Shown: positions 42,054 through 52,110 of the stretch, one piece after another
Layout: each line of letters begins with the position of its first letter
How positions within the stretch are numbered: position 1 is the first letter of the stretch
Source: Pseudomonas cremoricolorata DSM 17059 = NBRC 16634
GTDB taxonomy: Bacteria; Pseudomonadota; Gammaproteobacteria; Pseudomonadales; Pseudomonadaceae
DNA: 64,000 nt
Assembly: GCF_000425745.1 (NCBI RefSeq)
Contig: NZ_AUEA01000007.1
Location: 62,001-126,000 of the forward strand
Reading direction: 5' to 3'
The notes under the pieces: model-generated
Told to the model about the DNA's origin: nothing
Database searches by the model: none
The model's input: only the letters and a program-made list of their open reading frames with translations
Made by a program: the position numbers and the translations under genes

Positions 42054-43111
42054 CAGTGTGCCTTGACGTTGTTCAGCACGACCTGTGCAGCACCCTCTGC
42101 GGCCTGTTCGATGCGGCCGATGACCCACGGCTGCTCGCCGGCTTCACGCAGCACGGCCAGCGAGCGCTCGACCTGATTCTGCGCCACGCAGATGACCATA
42201 CCCACGCCGCAGTTCAGCACGCGGTGCATTTCGTGTTCATCGACGTTGCCTTTTTCCTGGAGGAAATCGAACACCGCCGGACGCTGCCAGCTGGCCACAT
42301 CGACCACCGCCTGGGCGTTCTTCGGCAGTACCCGCGGGATGTTGTCGAGCAGGCCACCGCCGGTGATGTGCGCCATCGCCTTGACCGCGCCGGTGTCCTT
42401 GATCAGCTTGAGCAGCGGCTTGACGTAGATGCGCGTCGGGGCCATCAGCAGGTCGGCCAGCGGCTTGCCGTCGAGTTGGGTGCTGTCGATGTCGGTGGCC
42501 GAGACTTCGAGGATCTTGCGGATCAGCGAGTAGCCGTTGGAGTGCGGGCCGGAGGACGGCAGGGCGATCAGCGCATCGCCGGTGGCGACCTTGGAGCCGT
42601 CGATGATCTCGGCCTTTTCCACCACGCCGACGCAGAAGCCGGCCAGGTCGTAGTCTTCGCCTTCGTACATGCCGGGCATTTCAGCGGTTTCGCCGCCGAC
42701 CAGCGAGCAGCCGGCCAGTTCGCAGCCGGCGCCGATGCCGGTGACCACGGTAGCGGCGACATCGACGTTGAGCTTGCCGGTGGCGTAGTAGTCGAGGAAG
42801 AACAGCGGCTCGGCGCCGCACACCACCAGGTCATTGACGCACATGGCGACCAGGTCCTGGCCGATGCTGTCGTGCTTGTTCAGGTTCAGCGCCAGACGCA
42901 GCTTGGTGCCGACGCCGTCGGTGCCGGACACCAGCACCGGCTGTTTGTAACCGGCCGGGATCTCGCAGAGGGCGCCGAAGCCGCCCAGGCCACCCATGAC
43001 TTCAGGGCGTGCGGTGCGCTTGGCGACGCCCTTGATGCGTTCGACCAGTGCTTCGCCGGCGTCGATGTCTACACCGGCGTCTTTGTAGCTCAGGGAGGGT
43101 TGCTTGCTCAT
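42053..43111 (-). CDS. purM: Phosphoribosylformylglycinamidine cyclo-ligase PurM
   Basis: 352 residues; closes FGAM to AIR using ATP. The signatures are [20 protein letters not shown] at the N-terminus, [10 protein letters not shown] (residues 60-69) and [11 protein letters not shown] (about 140-150). Usual length. First gene of purM-purN-DUF3108, divergent from the DUF2066 gene with a 293-base shared upstream region. Confidence 0.96.
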   Translation of the reverse strand: MSKQPSLSYKDAGVDIDAGEALVERIKGVAKRTARPEVMGGLGGFGALCEIPAGYKQPVLVSGTDGVGTKLRLALNLNKHDSIGQDLVAMCVNDLVVCGAEPLFFLDYYATGKLNVDVAATVVTGIGAGCELAGCSLVGGETAEMPGMYEGEDYDLAGFCVGVVEKAEIIDGSKVATGDALIALPSSGPHSNGYSLIRKILEVSATDIDSTQLDGKPLADLLMAPTRIYVKPLLKLIKDTGAVKAMAHITGGGLLDNIPRVLPKNAQAVVDVASWQRPAVFDFLQEKGNVDEHEMHRVLNCGVGMVICVAQNQVERSLAVLREAGEQPWVIGRIEQAAEGAAQVVLNNVKAH

Positions 43112-43404
43112 TGATCCAGGCCTTTAGGAGGGAGGGATTCGGGAAAACGACCTCGACGACCAGGGCCGGCTGCGAAGGTGTCGGCTGCCTGACCGGTCAG
43201 CGGTCTGCGAAGGCGCGCGATTTTATCAGGGTTGCCCGGCAGCGGCCATCCTCAGGCCGACGGGCAGGGCGGGAAAAGCAGAAAAACCCCGTCTGCCGGG
43301 TGCACCGGGCGGGCAGCCTCTATAAGGTAGTCGGCGGCGTGCGTCGGCTGTGGGCAAGGCCCCTGCGAGTGCGCCGGTACCGAATATCTGTACAGGAATC
43401 GTTC

Positions 43405-44430
43405 ATGCGCCTGATCCCTACCCTGAGCGTGGCCTGCCTGGCCATGCTGTCGAGCCTCGCCCACGGCGAGAGCGTCTCCGGGCTGTACCACGTGCGTGAA
43501 GTGGTCGACGGCCAAGGCAGCGAGGCGCGCAGCCAGGCCACGCGGCAAGCCTTCGACACCCTGGTGCTACGCCTGACCGGTGACGCCAAGGCGGCGCAGA
43601 GCGCGGCGCTGGCCAGCCTGCGCGAAGACCCGCAACCGATCATCAGCCAGTTCGCTTTCGAGGGCGGATCGCCGCCGACCGTGCAGGTGGAGTTCGACCC
43701 CGGCAGCACCGAGCGGGCGCTGGGCAAGGCCGGGCTTGCGCTGTGGGGCAGCAACCGGCCGTCGATTCTCGGCTGGTGGCTGTTCGACGATGCTGAAGGC
43801 AGCACGCTGGTCGGTGATGGGCAAAGCGCCGCCGAACCGCTGCGCCGCGCCGCTCAGCACCGCGGCCTGCCCCTGCGCCTGCCCTTGGCGGACTTGCAGG
43901 AACAGCTGCTGGCCGATGCCAAGGCGCTCGAGGGCAAGGACCCAAAAGCCCTGCGCGAAGCGGGTGAACGCTATGGCGCCAACGCGTTGCTGGCGGTGCA
44001 CGCGCAGCAGGCCGATGGCCATTGGCAGGGCACGTGGCAGTTATGGCTGGGCAAGCAGCATGAGCAAGGCAGCGCGCAGGGCGACGATCCGGCGGCGCTG
44101 GCCGATGCAGTGATGCTGGCGGTGAGCAACCGCCTGGCGCCGCGCTATGTCAGTCGTCCCGGGGTTGCCAGTGGTGTGCAATTGCGCGTCGAAGGCATGA
44201 CTCTGGCCCGCTATGCCGAACTCGATCGCGTGCTCGAAGGCTTCGCCGCGCGCCTGCAACTGGCCCAGAGCGATACCTTCACCTATAACGTCAGCGGCAG
44301 TCGTGAACAGCTGCGCGCGCAGTTGGGTCTTGCGCAACTGCACGAGGTGCAGGTCGAGCCCGCGCCGAGCGGCACGCCGCCGGCACCTGGGGCGCAGGCA
44401 CCGTTCGAGGGGTTGTTGATGCGCTGGTGA
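43405..44430 (+). CDS. DUF2066-domain exported protein
   Basis: 341 residues with a signal peptide (MRLIPTLSVACLAMLSSLAHG). The DUF2066 core is visible (LYHVREVVDGQGSEARSQAT and RPSILGWWLFDDAEGSTLVG). Function unknown; in gammaproteobacteria it is encoded between purM and hda. Start at 43405 gives the signal peptide. A long open frame further upstream (from 43048) is not protein-like. Confidence 0.88.
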   Translation: MRLIPTLSVACLAMLSSLAHGESVSGLYHVREVVDGQGSEARSQATRQAFDTLVLRLTGDAKAAQSAALASLREDPQPIISQFAFEGGSPPTVQVEFDPGSTERALGKAGLALWGSNRPSILGWWLFDDAEGSTLVGDGQSAAEPLRRAAQHRGLPLRLPLADLQEQLLADAKALEGKDPKALREAGERYGANALLAVHAQQADGHWQGTWQLWLGKQHEQGSAQGDDPAALADAVMLAVSNRLAPRYVSRPGVASGVQLRVEGMTLARYAELDRVLEGFAARLQLAQSDTFTYNVSGSREQLRAQLGLAQLHEVQVEPAPSGTPPAPGAQAPFEGLLMRW

Positions 44431-44450
44431 ATGGCTAGGCAAGGGTCTAT

Positions 44451-44471
44451 GCCCTTCATTAATAGAAGGGC
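44451..44471 (+). terminator. Hairpin after the DUF2066 gene
   Basis: GCCCTTC and GAAGGGC with a 7-base AT loop, 20 bases after the stop codon. No T-run; possible weak terminator before hda. Confidence 0.4.
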
Positions 44472-44619
44472 GAACATCCAGTGCTCACCCTGCGCGCTAC
44501 GCAAGCCGTTGATTTTCCTTGAGCTGCCGGGCGCTGTGATTGTGCGGCCTGTCTGGCGGGTATAGACTTTGCCGACTTTTCACCTAAGGCCCCTCTGGTC
44601 CTTGTGACCGCCCGCCAGC

Positions 44620-45324
44620 ATGAAACCGATCCAGTTGCCCTTGGGTGTGCGCTTGCGCGACGACGCCACCTTCATCAACTACTACCCAGGCGCCAATGCG
44701 GCGGCGCTTGGCTATGTCGAGCGGCTGTGCGAAGCCGACGCGGGCTGGACCGAAAGCCTCATCTATCTATGGGGCAAGCAAGGGGTAGGGCGTTCGCACC
44801 TGCTGCAGGCCGCAACCCATCGTTTCCAGCAATTGGGCGAACCGGCGGTGTACCTGCCGTTGGCGCAACTGCTTGATCGCGGCGTCGAGTTGCTCGACCA
44901 CCTCGAGCAATTCGAGCTGGTGTGCATCGATGACCTGCACGTCATCGCCGGCAAAGCGGACTGGGAAGAGGCGATGTTCCACCTGTTCAACCGCTTGCGC
45001 GACAGTGGTCGGCGTCTGTTGCTGGCGGCCAGCAGCTCACCACGGGAATTGCCTATCCGCCTGCCCGACCTGAAATCGCGCCTGACCCTGGCGCTGATCT
45101 TCCAGATGCGCGGCCTTTCCGACGAAGACAAACTGCGTGCCCTGCAACTGCGCGCCTCGCGTCGCGGTTTGCAGATGACCGACGAGGTCGGGCATTTCAT
45201 CCTTACCCGTGGCACTCGCAGCATGAGCGCGCTGTTCGACCTGCTCGAACGCCTCGATCAGGCCTCGCTGCAGGCTCAACGCAAGCTGACCATTCCCTTT
45301 TTGAAGGAAACGTTGGGCTGGTAA
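44620..45324 (+). CDS. hda: DnaA regulatory inactivator Hda
   Basis: 234 residues, an AAA+ homologue of DnaA domain III. It has a Walker A variant (WGKQGVGRSHLLQA), a Walker B-like CIDDLHVI, and the sensor/arginine-finger region RGLSDEDKLRALQLRASRRGL. Hda with the sliding clamp stimulates ATP hydrolysis by DnaA after initiation; the clamp-binding motif is at the very N-terminus (IQLPLGV). Start at 44620. Confidence 0.93.
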   Translation: MKPIQLPLGVRLRDDATFINYYPGANAAALGYVERLCEADAGWTESLIYLWGKQGVGRSHLLQAATHRFQQLGEPAVYLPLAQLLDRGVELLDHLEQFELVCIDDLHVIAGKADWEEAMFHLFNRLRDSGRRLLLAASSSPRELPIRLPDLKSRLTLALIFQMRGLSDEDKLRALQLRASRRGLQMTDEVGHFILTRGTRSMSALFDLLERLDQASLQAQRKLTIPFLKETLGW

Positions 45325-45463
45325 TACTTGGGGTGTTAACGATCGAAGCATGCCTTTGAACCTGGCAAAACGGAAAAGTCACATTTTTTTCCATAAAATT
45401 TGCAAATGGGTCTGATAGGCGGCATAGTTTCCACCTTCCAAAACCCATGCCACGGTCGTGCTC

Positions 45464-46111
45464 ATGCTAAATCGCTTCGCACCCCTCGTGCCCCTAGCAC
45501 TTGTGACCCTGCTGTTCGGCTGTGCTTCGCAAAGCACTGTCACCCAGCCGCAGGTTCAACCGCAGGTCACCGCTCAATCGTCTGCCAAGGCCAAACCATC
45601 GGCCTCTTCCGTATTCACCGAGGAAGACCTGGCAATTCTCGAAGACGAAGAGCAACCCACTTTCTCCAGCGCCAGCAAGCCTTACCAGATGCCTGGCCTG
45701 GCTGACAGCATCCTCGAACGCGGCATGGCGCTGATCGGCACCCGCTACCGCTTCGGTGGCACTTCGGAAAAATCCGGTTTCGATTGCAGCGGCTTCATCG
45801 GCTATCTGTTCCGCGAAGAAGCGGGCATGTCGCTGCCACGCTCGACCCGCGAAATGATCAACGTCGACGCCCCCAAGGTTGCGCGCAACAAGCTCAAGCC
45901 CGGTGACTTGCTGTTCTTCAGCACCAACGGTCGCGGCCGCGTCAGCCATGCCGGCATCTACCTGGGTGACAACCAGTTCATCCACTCCAGCAGCAGCCGC
46001 AGCGGCGGCGTGCGCATCGACAGCCTCGGTGACCGTTACTGGAGCAAAACCTTCATGCAGGCCAAACGTGCATTGGCCATGGCACCGACGACCAACATCG
46101 CACGCAACTGA
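45464..46111 (+). CDS. NlpC/P60-family lipoprotein peptidase 1
   Basis: 215 residues. Lipobox LFGC with Cys20, a disordered linker, then the NlpC/P60 domain: catalytic Cys108 (GFDCSGF), His162 (VSHAGIYLG) and a third His in QFIHSSSS. Predicted murein endopeptidase anchored to the outer membrane, cutting stem peptide cross-links. ATG at 45464 preferred over an in-frame GTG at 45458. A paralogous gene follows. Confidence 0.92.
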   Translation: MLNRFAPLVPLALVTLLFGCASQSTVTQPQVQPQVTAQSSAKAKPSASSVFTEEDLAILEDEEQPTFSSASKPYQMPGLADSILERGMALIGTRYRFGGTSEKSGFDCSGFIGYLFREEAGMSLPRSTREMINVDAPKVARNKLKPGDLLFFSTNGRGRVSHAGIYLGDNQFIHSSSSRSGGVRIDSLGDRYWSKTFMQAKRALAMAPTTNIARN

Positions 46112-46136
46112 TTGCACATCGCTGTTGTCAGTACAC

Positions 46137-46166
46137 ACGGCGGTTAGCTGAAAAGCTAACCGCCGT
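46137..46166. terminator. 13-bp perfect hairpin between the two NlpC/P60 genes
   Basis: ACGGCGGTTAGCT and AGCTAACCGCCGT with a GAAA loop, 25 bases after the first NlpC/P60 gene. The downstream T-run is short (GTTTAC), so termination is likely but partial. It separates the paralogues into two units. Confidence 0.6.
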
Positions 46167-46248
46167 GCGCGTTTACAGAAACAAGCTAATCTAATTTCTC
46201 AACTCTTTTCGGCTGCGGCCGACCCGTTCCTGACAGGACGTTCCGACC

Positions 46249-46791
46249 ATGAAGACAATGGTGCGCCTTGCTTTCCTGATGTCTGTGGCCTTGCTGACGG
46301 CGTGCTCCAGCCGTGCGCCTGCCCCTGCTCCCGCCCCGGCGCCCAAGCCGCAGGTGGTCTTCAACACCCAGCCAAGCTTCTCGCCAGTGGCCTCCGATGT
46401 GCTGTTTCGTGCCATTGGTCTGGTCGGCACGCCTTATCGCTGGGGCGGCAATACCCCGGATTCGGGCTTCGATTGCAGTGGTCTGATCAAGTACGTGTAT
46501 AACGACGCCGCCGGCATCAGCCTGCCGCGCTCGACACGGGAAATGATCGTCATGCAGGCGCCGAGCGTGAACATCAACGCCCTGCAATCAGGCGACATCG
46601 TGTTCTTCGCCACCAACGGCGGTTCGCAAGTGAGCCATGCCGGCATCTACGTCGGTGAAGGGCGCTTCGTTCACGCGCCGCGCACCGGTGGCACCGTGCG
46701 GCTGGACTACCTGTCCAACAGCTACTGGTCCAAAGCCTACCTGCAGGCCAAGCGCATCATTCCGGCCGGACACCTGGCGCAGAACCCCTGA
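46249..46791 (+). CDS. NlpC/P60-family lipoprotein peptidase 2
   Basis: 180 residues. Lipobox LTAC with Cys19, an Ala-Pro repeat linker (APAPAPAPAPKP), then NlpC/P60 with Cys76 (GFDCSGL), His130 (VSHAGIYVG) and His in RFVHAPRTG. Strongly similar to the preceding gene in the catalytic region but with a shorter linker. Probably a second outer-membrane-anchored murein endopeptidase. Confidence 0.92.
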   Translation: MKTMVRLAFLMSVALLTACSSRAPAPAPAPAPKPQVVFNTQPSFSPVASDVLFRAIGLVGTPYRWGGNTPDSGFDCSGLIKYVYNDAAGISLPRSTREMIVMQAPSVNINALQSGDIVFFATNGGSQVSHAGIYVGEGRFVHAPRTGGTVRLDYLSNSYWSKAYLQAKRIIPAGHLAQNP

Positions 46792-46869
46792 TTGGGCAGC
46801 GACCGAAGCGCTGCAATGGCGCTTCGGTCAGTCTCAATAGCAGCCGTCAGCCCAACCCCGCGTGAAACA

Positions 46870-48189
46870 TCACGGTTTTGCCGCCGTCACCCGCCAGATC
46901 ACATTGCCCACATCATCGGCCACCAGAACCCCGCCGTGCTTGTCATTGACTACGCCCACCGGCCGGCCCATGGCCTTGCCGTCGTCATTGACGAAGCCGC
47001 TGAGCAGGTCACGTGGCTCGCCCTGGGGTTTACCGTCGTTGCCGAACGGCACGAACAACACCTTGTAGCCGCTTAGTGGCTTGCGGTTCCACGAGCCATG
47101 CTGGCCGATGAACACGCCCCGATCGAACGGCGCCGGCAGCATGCCTGGCTGAGCGAAGGCCAGGCCCAGGGATGCGGTGTGCGGGCCAACGGCGTAGTCG
47201 GGAGCAATGGCGCTGGCGACCTTGGCCGGGTCCTGCGGGTCGACCCGCGCATCGACGTGCTGGCCGTAATAGCTGTAGGGCCAGCCGTAGAACGCGCCGT
47301 CCTTGACTGAGGTGATGTAGTCGGGCACCAGGTCGCTGCCGATTTCGTCGCGTTCGTTGACCGCGGTCCACAGCGCGCCGGTGTGCGGTTCCCAGTCCAT
47401 GCCATTGGGGTTGCGCAGGCCAGTGGCGAACAGGCGCTGCTGTTTGCTGGCGAGGTCGACTTCCCAGATCGCTGCGCGGCCTCGCTCTTGCTCCAGGCCG
47501 TTTTCGCCGACGTTGCTGTTGGAGCCGACGGTGACGTAGAGCTTCTTGCCGTCACGGCTGGCGAGGATGTTCTTGGTCCAGTGGTGGTTGAGCGGCCCGC
47601 CCGGCAGATCGACCACCTTCTCACCCGGATCGCGCAATTGCATGGCGTTGTCGGCGTAGCGGAAATGCAGCAGCTTGTCGGTGTCGGCGACATAGAAGTC
47701 ATTGCCCACCAGGGCCATGCCGAACGGTGAGTTCAAGCCCTCGACAAAGGTCGTGCGAATTTCCGCGACGCCGTCGTGGTCGGCATCGCGCAGCAAGGTG
47801 ATGCGGTTGGCGCTTGCCACGCCGGCGCCGGCGCGCTTCATGACCTTTTCCATCACCCAGCCACGAATGCCGCTGCTGTCGTCCGGCTTGGGCGGTGCGT
47901 TGGTTTCGGCCACCAGCACATCGCCGTTGGGCAGCACATACAGCCAGCGCGGGTGGTCGAGGTCGTCGGCGAAGGCCTGCACCTGGGTGCCTGGGGCGGC
48001 AATCGGCTTGGCACCGTCCGACCAGCCAATCGCCGGGGCGATGTTCAGGGTCGGGATCAGGGTCTTGTTCGGCGGCGGCAGGTTGGGGTTGGGGCCGGTG
48101 CCATCGGCCACGCTCAGCCGGGCAGTTTCGCCGCAGGCAACCAGGCTGGCGCTGACGGCCAGCAGTACACCGATACGCAGTGGGGACAT
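46870..48189 (-). CDS. PQQ-dependent sugar dehydrogenase-type lipoprotein (sorbosone dehydrogenase-like)
   Basis: 439 residues. Lipobox at SLVACGE, then a six-bladed propeller of the soluble aldose/sorbosone dehydrogenase family: [52 protein letters not shown], and [16 protein letters not shown]. Family members oxidise sugars with PQQ in the periplasm. Start at 48189 behind a strong GGAGG; a Met at 48255 is less likely. Divergent from the cobalamin operon. Confidence 0.85.
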   Translation of the reverse strand: MSPLRIGVLLAVSASLVACGETARLSVADGTGPNPNLPPPNKTLIPTLNIAPAIGWSDGAKPIAAPGTQVQAFADDLDHPRWLYVLPNGDVLVAETNAPPKPDDSSGIRGWVMEKVMKRAGAGVASANRITLLRDADHDGVAEIRTTFVEGLNSPFGMALVGNDFYVADTDKLLHFRYADNAMQLRDPGEKVVDLPGGPLNHHWTKNILASRDGKKLYVTVGSNSNVGENGLEQERGRAAIWEVDLASKQQRLFATGLRNPNGMDWEPHTGALWTAVNERDEIGSDLVPDYITSVKDGAFYGWPYSYYGQHVDARVDPQDPAKVASAIAPDYAVGPHTASLGLAFAQPGMLPAPFDRGVFIGQHGSWNRKPLSGYKVLFVPFGNDGKPQGEPRDLLSGFVNDDGKAMGRPVGVVNDKHGGVLVADDVGNVIWRVTAAKP

Positions 48190-48320
48190 GCCGCGATCCT
48201 CCGGGAATAGGACACCACTAGCAATTAAGAGGCGCCGATCACCAAGGTGGTTCACTCGGGCGCATCCTGCGGTCCATTACATTGACGCTCCGGGTGCAAC
48301 CCTCTAACCTTCGCGGCGTG

Positions 48321-48530
48321 TTTCAGGTGCCCCGTGGAACGATTTCTAGCCGGGGTGAAACTGGGAAGCCGGTGGCCGCCTTGCGGGCGCGAGTCCGGCG
48401 CTGCCCCCGCAACGGTAGGTGAGTCAAACCTCGCGCAGAGCCACTGGGTCGACCCCGGGAAGGCGCGCGGCGGACAGGGCCATGGCGCCCACTCACAAGC
48501 CCGGAGACCGGCCTGTCACTGCCAAACGGC
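48321..48530 (+). ncRNA. Cobalamin (AdoCbl) riboswitch
   Basis: The conserved core elements are present in order: GGTGCCCC, GTGAAACTGGGAAGCCGGTG, the CTGCCCCCGCAACGGTA loop, GAGTC, AGAGCCACTG, and the B12 box AGCCCGGAGACCGGCCTG at 48498-48515. It precedes cobO by about 125 bases and should repress the cob operon when cobalamin is plentiful. Confidence 0.93.
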
Positions 48531-48560
48531 ATCACGGAGGGTGATGCGCGGTGCTCCGTG
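48529..48560 (+). promoter_or_regulatory. Candidate expression platform of the cobalamin riboswitch
   Basis: GCATCAC (48529-48535) can pair with GTGATGC (48541-48547), while CACGGAG (48533-48539) can pair with CTCCGTG (48554-48560). The two hairpins share bases 48533-48535 and exclude one another. No T-run follows, so control may be through Rho or ribosome access rather than intrinsic termination. Confidence 0.4.
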
Positions 48561-48654
48561 GCTCAGGCCATGGCTGCTGCGCGCCCCCGTGCCTGCCTGC
48601 CTATTTGATCTGTCGGCGCGGCTGCCTTGCCGCCCACAGCCCGCGGAGACCCCC

Positions 48655-49266
48655 ATGAGCGAATCCCCAGAGCGCGACGAACGTCACCTGGCGCGGATGC
48701 TGCGCAAGAAAGCCGTCATCGACGAGCGCATCGCCAACTCCCCCAACGAATGCGGCTTGCTGCTGGTGCTCAGCGGCAACGGCAAGGGCAAGAGCAGCTC
48801 GGCCTTCGGCATGCTCGCCCGGGCCATGGGCCACGGCATGCGCTGCGGCGTGGTGCAGTTCATCAAAGGCCGCAACAGCACCGGCGAAGAGTTGTTCTTC
48901 CGGCGCTTCCCCGAGCAGGTCAGCTACCACGTGATGGGCGAGGGCTTCACCTGGGAAACCCAGGACCGCCAGCGCGACATCGCCGCCGCGGAGGCCGCCT
49001 GGGCGGTGTCGCGGCAGTTGCTGCAAGACCCGGCCGTGCAATTCGTGGTGCTCGATGAGCTGAACATCGCCCTCAAGCATGGCTACCTCGATCTTGAGCA
49101 GGTGCTCAACGACCTGCAGGCGCGCCCGCCGATGCAACACGTGATCGTCACCGGCCGCGGCGCCAAGCCCGAGCTGATCGAGCTGGCCGACACCGTCACC
49201 GAAATGGGCATGCTCAAGCACGCCTTTCAGGCCGGTATCCGCGCGCAGAAGGGCGTGGAACTGTGA
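48655..49266 (+). CDS. cobO: Corrinoid adenosyltransferase CobO (CobA/BtuR type)
   Basis: 203 residues. Transfers the 5'-deoxyadenosyl group from ATP to cob(I)yrinic acid a,c-diamide. P-loop SGNGKGKSSSAFG at about residues 41-53, then VVQFIKGR and VVLDELNIALKHGYL. GGAG ribosome site. First gene of the riboswitch-controlled cob operon; its stop overlaps the cobB start. Confidence 0.95.
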   Translation: MSESPERDERHLARMLRKKAVIDERIANSPNECGLLLVLSGNGKGKSSSAFGMLARAMGHGMRCGVVQFIKGRNSTGEELFFRRFPEQVSYHVMGEGFTWETQDRQRDIAAAEAAWAVSRQLLQDPAVQFVVLDELNIALKHGYLDLEQVLNDLQARPPMQHVIVTGRGAKPELIELADTVTEMGMLKHAFQAGIRAQKGVEL

Positions 49267-50558
49267 GCGACAGCCGTGCCTGCCCGGCGGTGCTGATCGC
49301 CGCCCCGGCCTCGGGCCAGGGCAAGACCACCGTCACCGCCGCCCTGGCGCGGCTGCACCGCAATCTCGGCCGCCGCGTACGGGTGTTCAAGTGTGGCCCG
49401 GACTTTCTCGACCCGATGATCCTCGAACGCGCCAGCGGCGCGCCGGTGTATCAGCTCGACATGTGGATGATCGGCGAGGCCGAGAGCCGGCGCTTGCTGT
49501 GGCAAGCGGCAGGTGAAGCCGACCTGATTCTCATCGAGGGGGTCATGGGCCTGTTCGACGGTACGCCTTCCAGCGCCGATCTGGCCCGTCACTTCGGTGT
49601 GCCGGTGCTGGCGGTGATCGACGGCACCGCCATGGCGCAGACCTTCGGCGCCCTGGCCCTGGGTCTTGCCCGTTACCAGCCCGACCTGCCGTTCGCCGGC
49701 GTGCTGGCCAACCGTGTCGGCAGCCTGCGCCACGCGCAGTTGCTCGAAGGCAGCCTGAGCGAGGGCCTGCGCTGGTACGGCGGCTTGTCCCGCGAGCGCG
49801 GTATCGAGCTGCCCAGCCGCCATCTGGGACTGGTCCAGGCCAGTGAGCTGAACGACCTCGATGCGCGCCTGGATGCGGCCGCGCAGGCCTTGGGCGACAG
49901 CTGCGATGCGGCCTTGCCGCCGGCCGTGACGTTCAGTTCTCCGCAACCGCTTGCCGTGACGCAGAGCCTTGCCGGCGTGCGCATCGGCGTGGCCCGTGAT
50001 GAAGCCTTCGCCTTCCTTTATGGCGCCAACCTCGACCTGCTGCGTGCCCAAGGCGCGGAACTGGTGTTCTTCTCGCCGCTGCACGACGCCGAGCTGCCCG
50101 CGGTCGACAGCCTATACCTGCCCGGTGGCTACCCCGAACTGCATCACCAGGCGCTGGCGGCGAACGCCTCGATGCTGGCCGCGATTCGCCAGCACCACGC
50201 TCAAGGCAAACCACTGTTGGCCGAATGCGGCGGCATGCTCTACCTGCTCGACGGCCTGACCGATGTCGATGGCCAGCGCGCCGAGCTGCTCGGCCTGCTG
50301 CCCGGCGAGGCGAGCATGCAGAAACGCCTGGCGGCCCTGGCCTTGCAGGCGGTCGAGTTGCCCGAAGGCACCTTGCGCGGGCACACCTATCACCACTCGC
50401 TGACCACCACCGAGCACGCGCCGATCGCCCGCGGCCTGAGCCCCAATGGCGGGCGCGGCAACGAGGCGGTGTATCGGCTCGGGCGCTTGACCGCCTCGTA
50501 CGTGCACTTTTATTTCCCTTCCAGTCCCGAGGCGGCGGCGGCGCTGTTGCGACCATGA
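49263..50558 (+). CDS. cobB: Cobyrinic/hydrogenobyrinic acid a,c-diamide synthase CobB
   Basis: 431 residues. ATP- and glutamine-dependent amidation of the a and c side chains. N-terminal P-loop-like APASGQGKTTVTAAL and C-terminal class I glutamine amidotransferase domain with the nucleophile Cys in AECGGMLYLLDGL. The start is GTG at 49263 inside a 4-base overlap with cobO; ATGA overlap with bluB. Confidence 0.94.
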   Translation: MSDSRACPAVLIAAPASGQGKTTVTAALARLHRNLGRRVRVFKCGPDFLDPMILERASGAPVYQLDMWMIGEAESRRLLWQAAGEADLILIEGVMGLFDGTPSSADLARHFGVPVLAVIDGTAMAQTFGALALGLARYQPDLPFAGVLANRVGSLRHAQLLEGSLSEGLRWYGGLSRERGIELPSRHLGLVQASELNDLDARLDAAAQALGDSCDAALPPAVTFSSPQPLAVTQSLAGVRIGVARDEAFAFLYGANLDLLRAQGAELVFFSPLHDAELPAVDSLYLPGGYPELHHQALAANASMLAAIRQHHAQGKPLLAECGGMLYLLDGLTDVDGQRAELLGLLPGEASMQKRLAALALQAVELPEGTLRGHTYHHSLTTTEHAPIARGLSPNGGRGNEAVYRLGRLTASYVHFYFPSSPEAAAALLRP

Positions 50559-51205
50559 ACGAACATGCCTTTTCCTCGGCCGAACGCGCCGCGGTGTACC
50601 GCGCCATCGGCGAGCGCCGCGACATGCGCCACTTCGCCGGCGGTGAAGTCGCCCCTGAGCTGCTGCGCCGTCTGCTCGGCGCTGCGCACCAGGCGCCCAG
50701 CGTCGGCCTGATGCAGCCGTGGCGCTTCATTCGCATCACCCGCCCCGAGCTGCGCGACGACATCCAGGCGCTGGTCGAGCAGGAGCGCATACGCACCGCC
50801 CAGGCCCTGGGCGAGCGCTCCGATGACTTCATGCAGCTCAAGGTCGAAGGCATCCACGACTGCGCCGAGCTGCTGGTGGCAGCGCTGATGGATCAGCGCG
50901 AAGCGCACATCTTCGGCCGCCGCACCTTGCCGGAAATGGACCTCGCCTCACTGGCCTGCGCCATCCAGAACCTGTGGCTGGCGGCCCGCGCCGAAGGCCT
51001 GGGGATGGGCTGGGTGTCGCTGTTCGATCCACAGGCACTTGGCCAGCTGCTGGGCATGCCGAGTGGTGCCAAGGCGGTGGCGGTGCTGTGCCTGGGGCCG
51101 GTGCAGGCCTTCTACGAGGCGCCGATGCTGGTGCAGGAGCAGTGGGCCGAAGAGCGCCCGCTGGATGACCTGCTGTTCGAAAACGCCTGGGAGCAACGCC
51201 CATGA
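50555..51205 (+). CDS. bluB: 5,6-dimethylbenzimidazole synthase BluB
   Basis: 216 residues. Nitroreductase-fold enzyme that fragments FMNH2 with oxygen to give DMB, the lower ligand of B12. Family segments: [37 protein letters not shown] and [10 protein letters not shown]. Indicates an oxygen-dependent route to the lower ligand. Overlaps both neighbours by 4 bases. Confidence 0.94.
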   Translation: MNEHAFSSAERAAVYRAIGERRDMRHFAGGEVAPELLRRLLGAAHQAPSVGLMQPWRFIRITRPELRDDIQALVEQERIRTAQALGERSDDFMQLKVEGIHDCAELLVAALMDQREAHIFGRRTLPEMDLASLACAIQNLWLAARAEGLGMGWVSLFDPQALGQLLGMPSGAKAVAVLCLGPVQAFYEAPMLVQEQWAEERPLDDLLFENAWEQRP

Positions 51206-52110
51206 GCATGGCCTTGCTGTGCGTGGCTGGGGTCGCCCTGGATGCGTTGTTCGGCGAGCCGCAGCGGCGTCATCCGCTGGTGGCCTTCGGCAATTTCGCC
51301 AGTGCCGTCGAGCGTCGCCTGAACGCCGGCGGCCGCGGCTGGCGCAGCCATGGCGTCAGCGCCTGGTTGATCAGCGTAGTGCCGCTGACCCTGCTGGCGC
51401 TGCTGCTGTCGTGGTTGCCGCTGATCGGCTGGCTGGTCGATGCCCTGGCGCTGTATTGCGCCCTGGGCATGCGCAGCCTCGGTGAGCATGTGCTGCCCGT
51501 CGCCCAGGCGCTGCGCCAGGGGAATCTGGCCGAGGCGCGGCGCCGGGTGGGCTATCTGGTCAGCCGTGAAACCGCCGAGCTGGATGAACCGGCAGTGGCC
51601 CGCGCCGCCACCGAGTCGGTGCTGGAGAACGGCAGCGACGCGGTGTTCGCCACCTTGTTCTGGTTCATCGTCGCCGGGGCACCGGGAGTGGTGCTGTATC
51701 GCCTGAGCAATACCCTCGATGCCATGTGGGGCTATCGCAACGCCCGCTTCGAGCGCTTCGGCTGGGCCGCGGCGCGCATCGACGATGGCCTCAACTATGT
51801 ACCGGCGCGGCTGGTGGCGCTGACCTACGCGGTGCTCGGCAAGACCCGCCTGGCGCTGCGCTGCTGGCGGCGACAGGCGCCGCTGTGGGACAGCCCCAGC
51901 GCGGGCCCGGTGATGGCCGCCGGGGCCGGTGCGCTGGGCGTCGAGCTGGGCGGCCCGGCGGTGTACCACGGCGAGCTGCATGAGCGTGCGCGTCTGGGCG
52001 AAGGGCCGGTGGCCGATGCCCAGGCCATCGAGCGCGGCTGGAACCTGGTGCAGCGGGGCGTGTGGCTGTGGCTGCTGGTGATCTGCGTGGGGGCGTACCT
52101 GAATGCTTGA
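51202..52110 (+). CDS. cobD: Adenosylcobinamide-phosphate synthase CobD (CbiB)
   Basis: 302-residue membrane protein with several hydrophobic helices. Attaches (R)-1-amino-2-propanol phosphate to adenosylcobyric acid. Family motifs: [18 protein letters not shown] at the N-terminus, [32 protein letters not shown], and [14 protein letters not shown]. The stop overlaps cobC by 8 bases. Confidence 0.93.
   Translation: MSMALLCVAGVALDALFGEPQRRHPLVAFGNFASAVERRLNAGGRGWRSHGVSAWLISVVPLTLLALLLSWLPLIGWLVDALALYCALGMRSLGEHVLPVAQALRQGNLAEARRRVGYLVSRETAELDEPAVARAATESVLENGSDAVFATLFWFIVAGAPGVVLYRLSNTLDAMWGYRNARFERFGWAAARIDDGLNYVPARLVALTYAVLGKTRLALRCWRRQAPLWDSPSAGPVMAAGAGALGVELGGPAVYHGELHERARLGEGPVADAQAIERGWNLVQRGVWLWLLVICVGAYLNA

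Noticed and set aside
44560..44620. Sigma-70 promoter for hda around TATAGA
   Set aside because: A -10-like hexamer exists but no convincing -35 at proper spacing.
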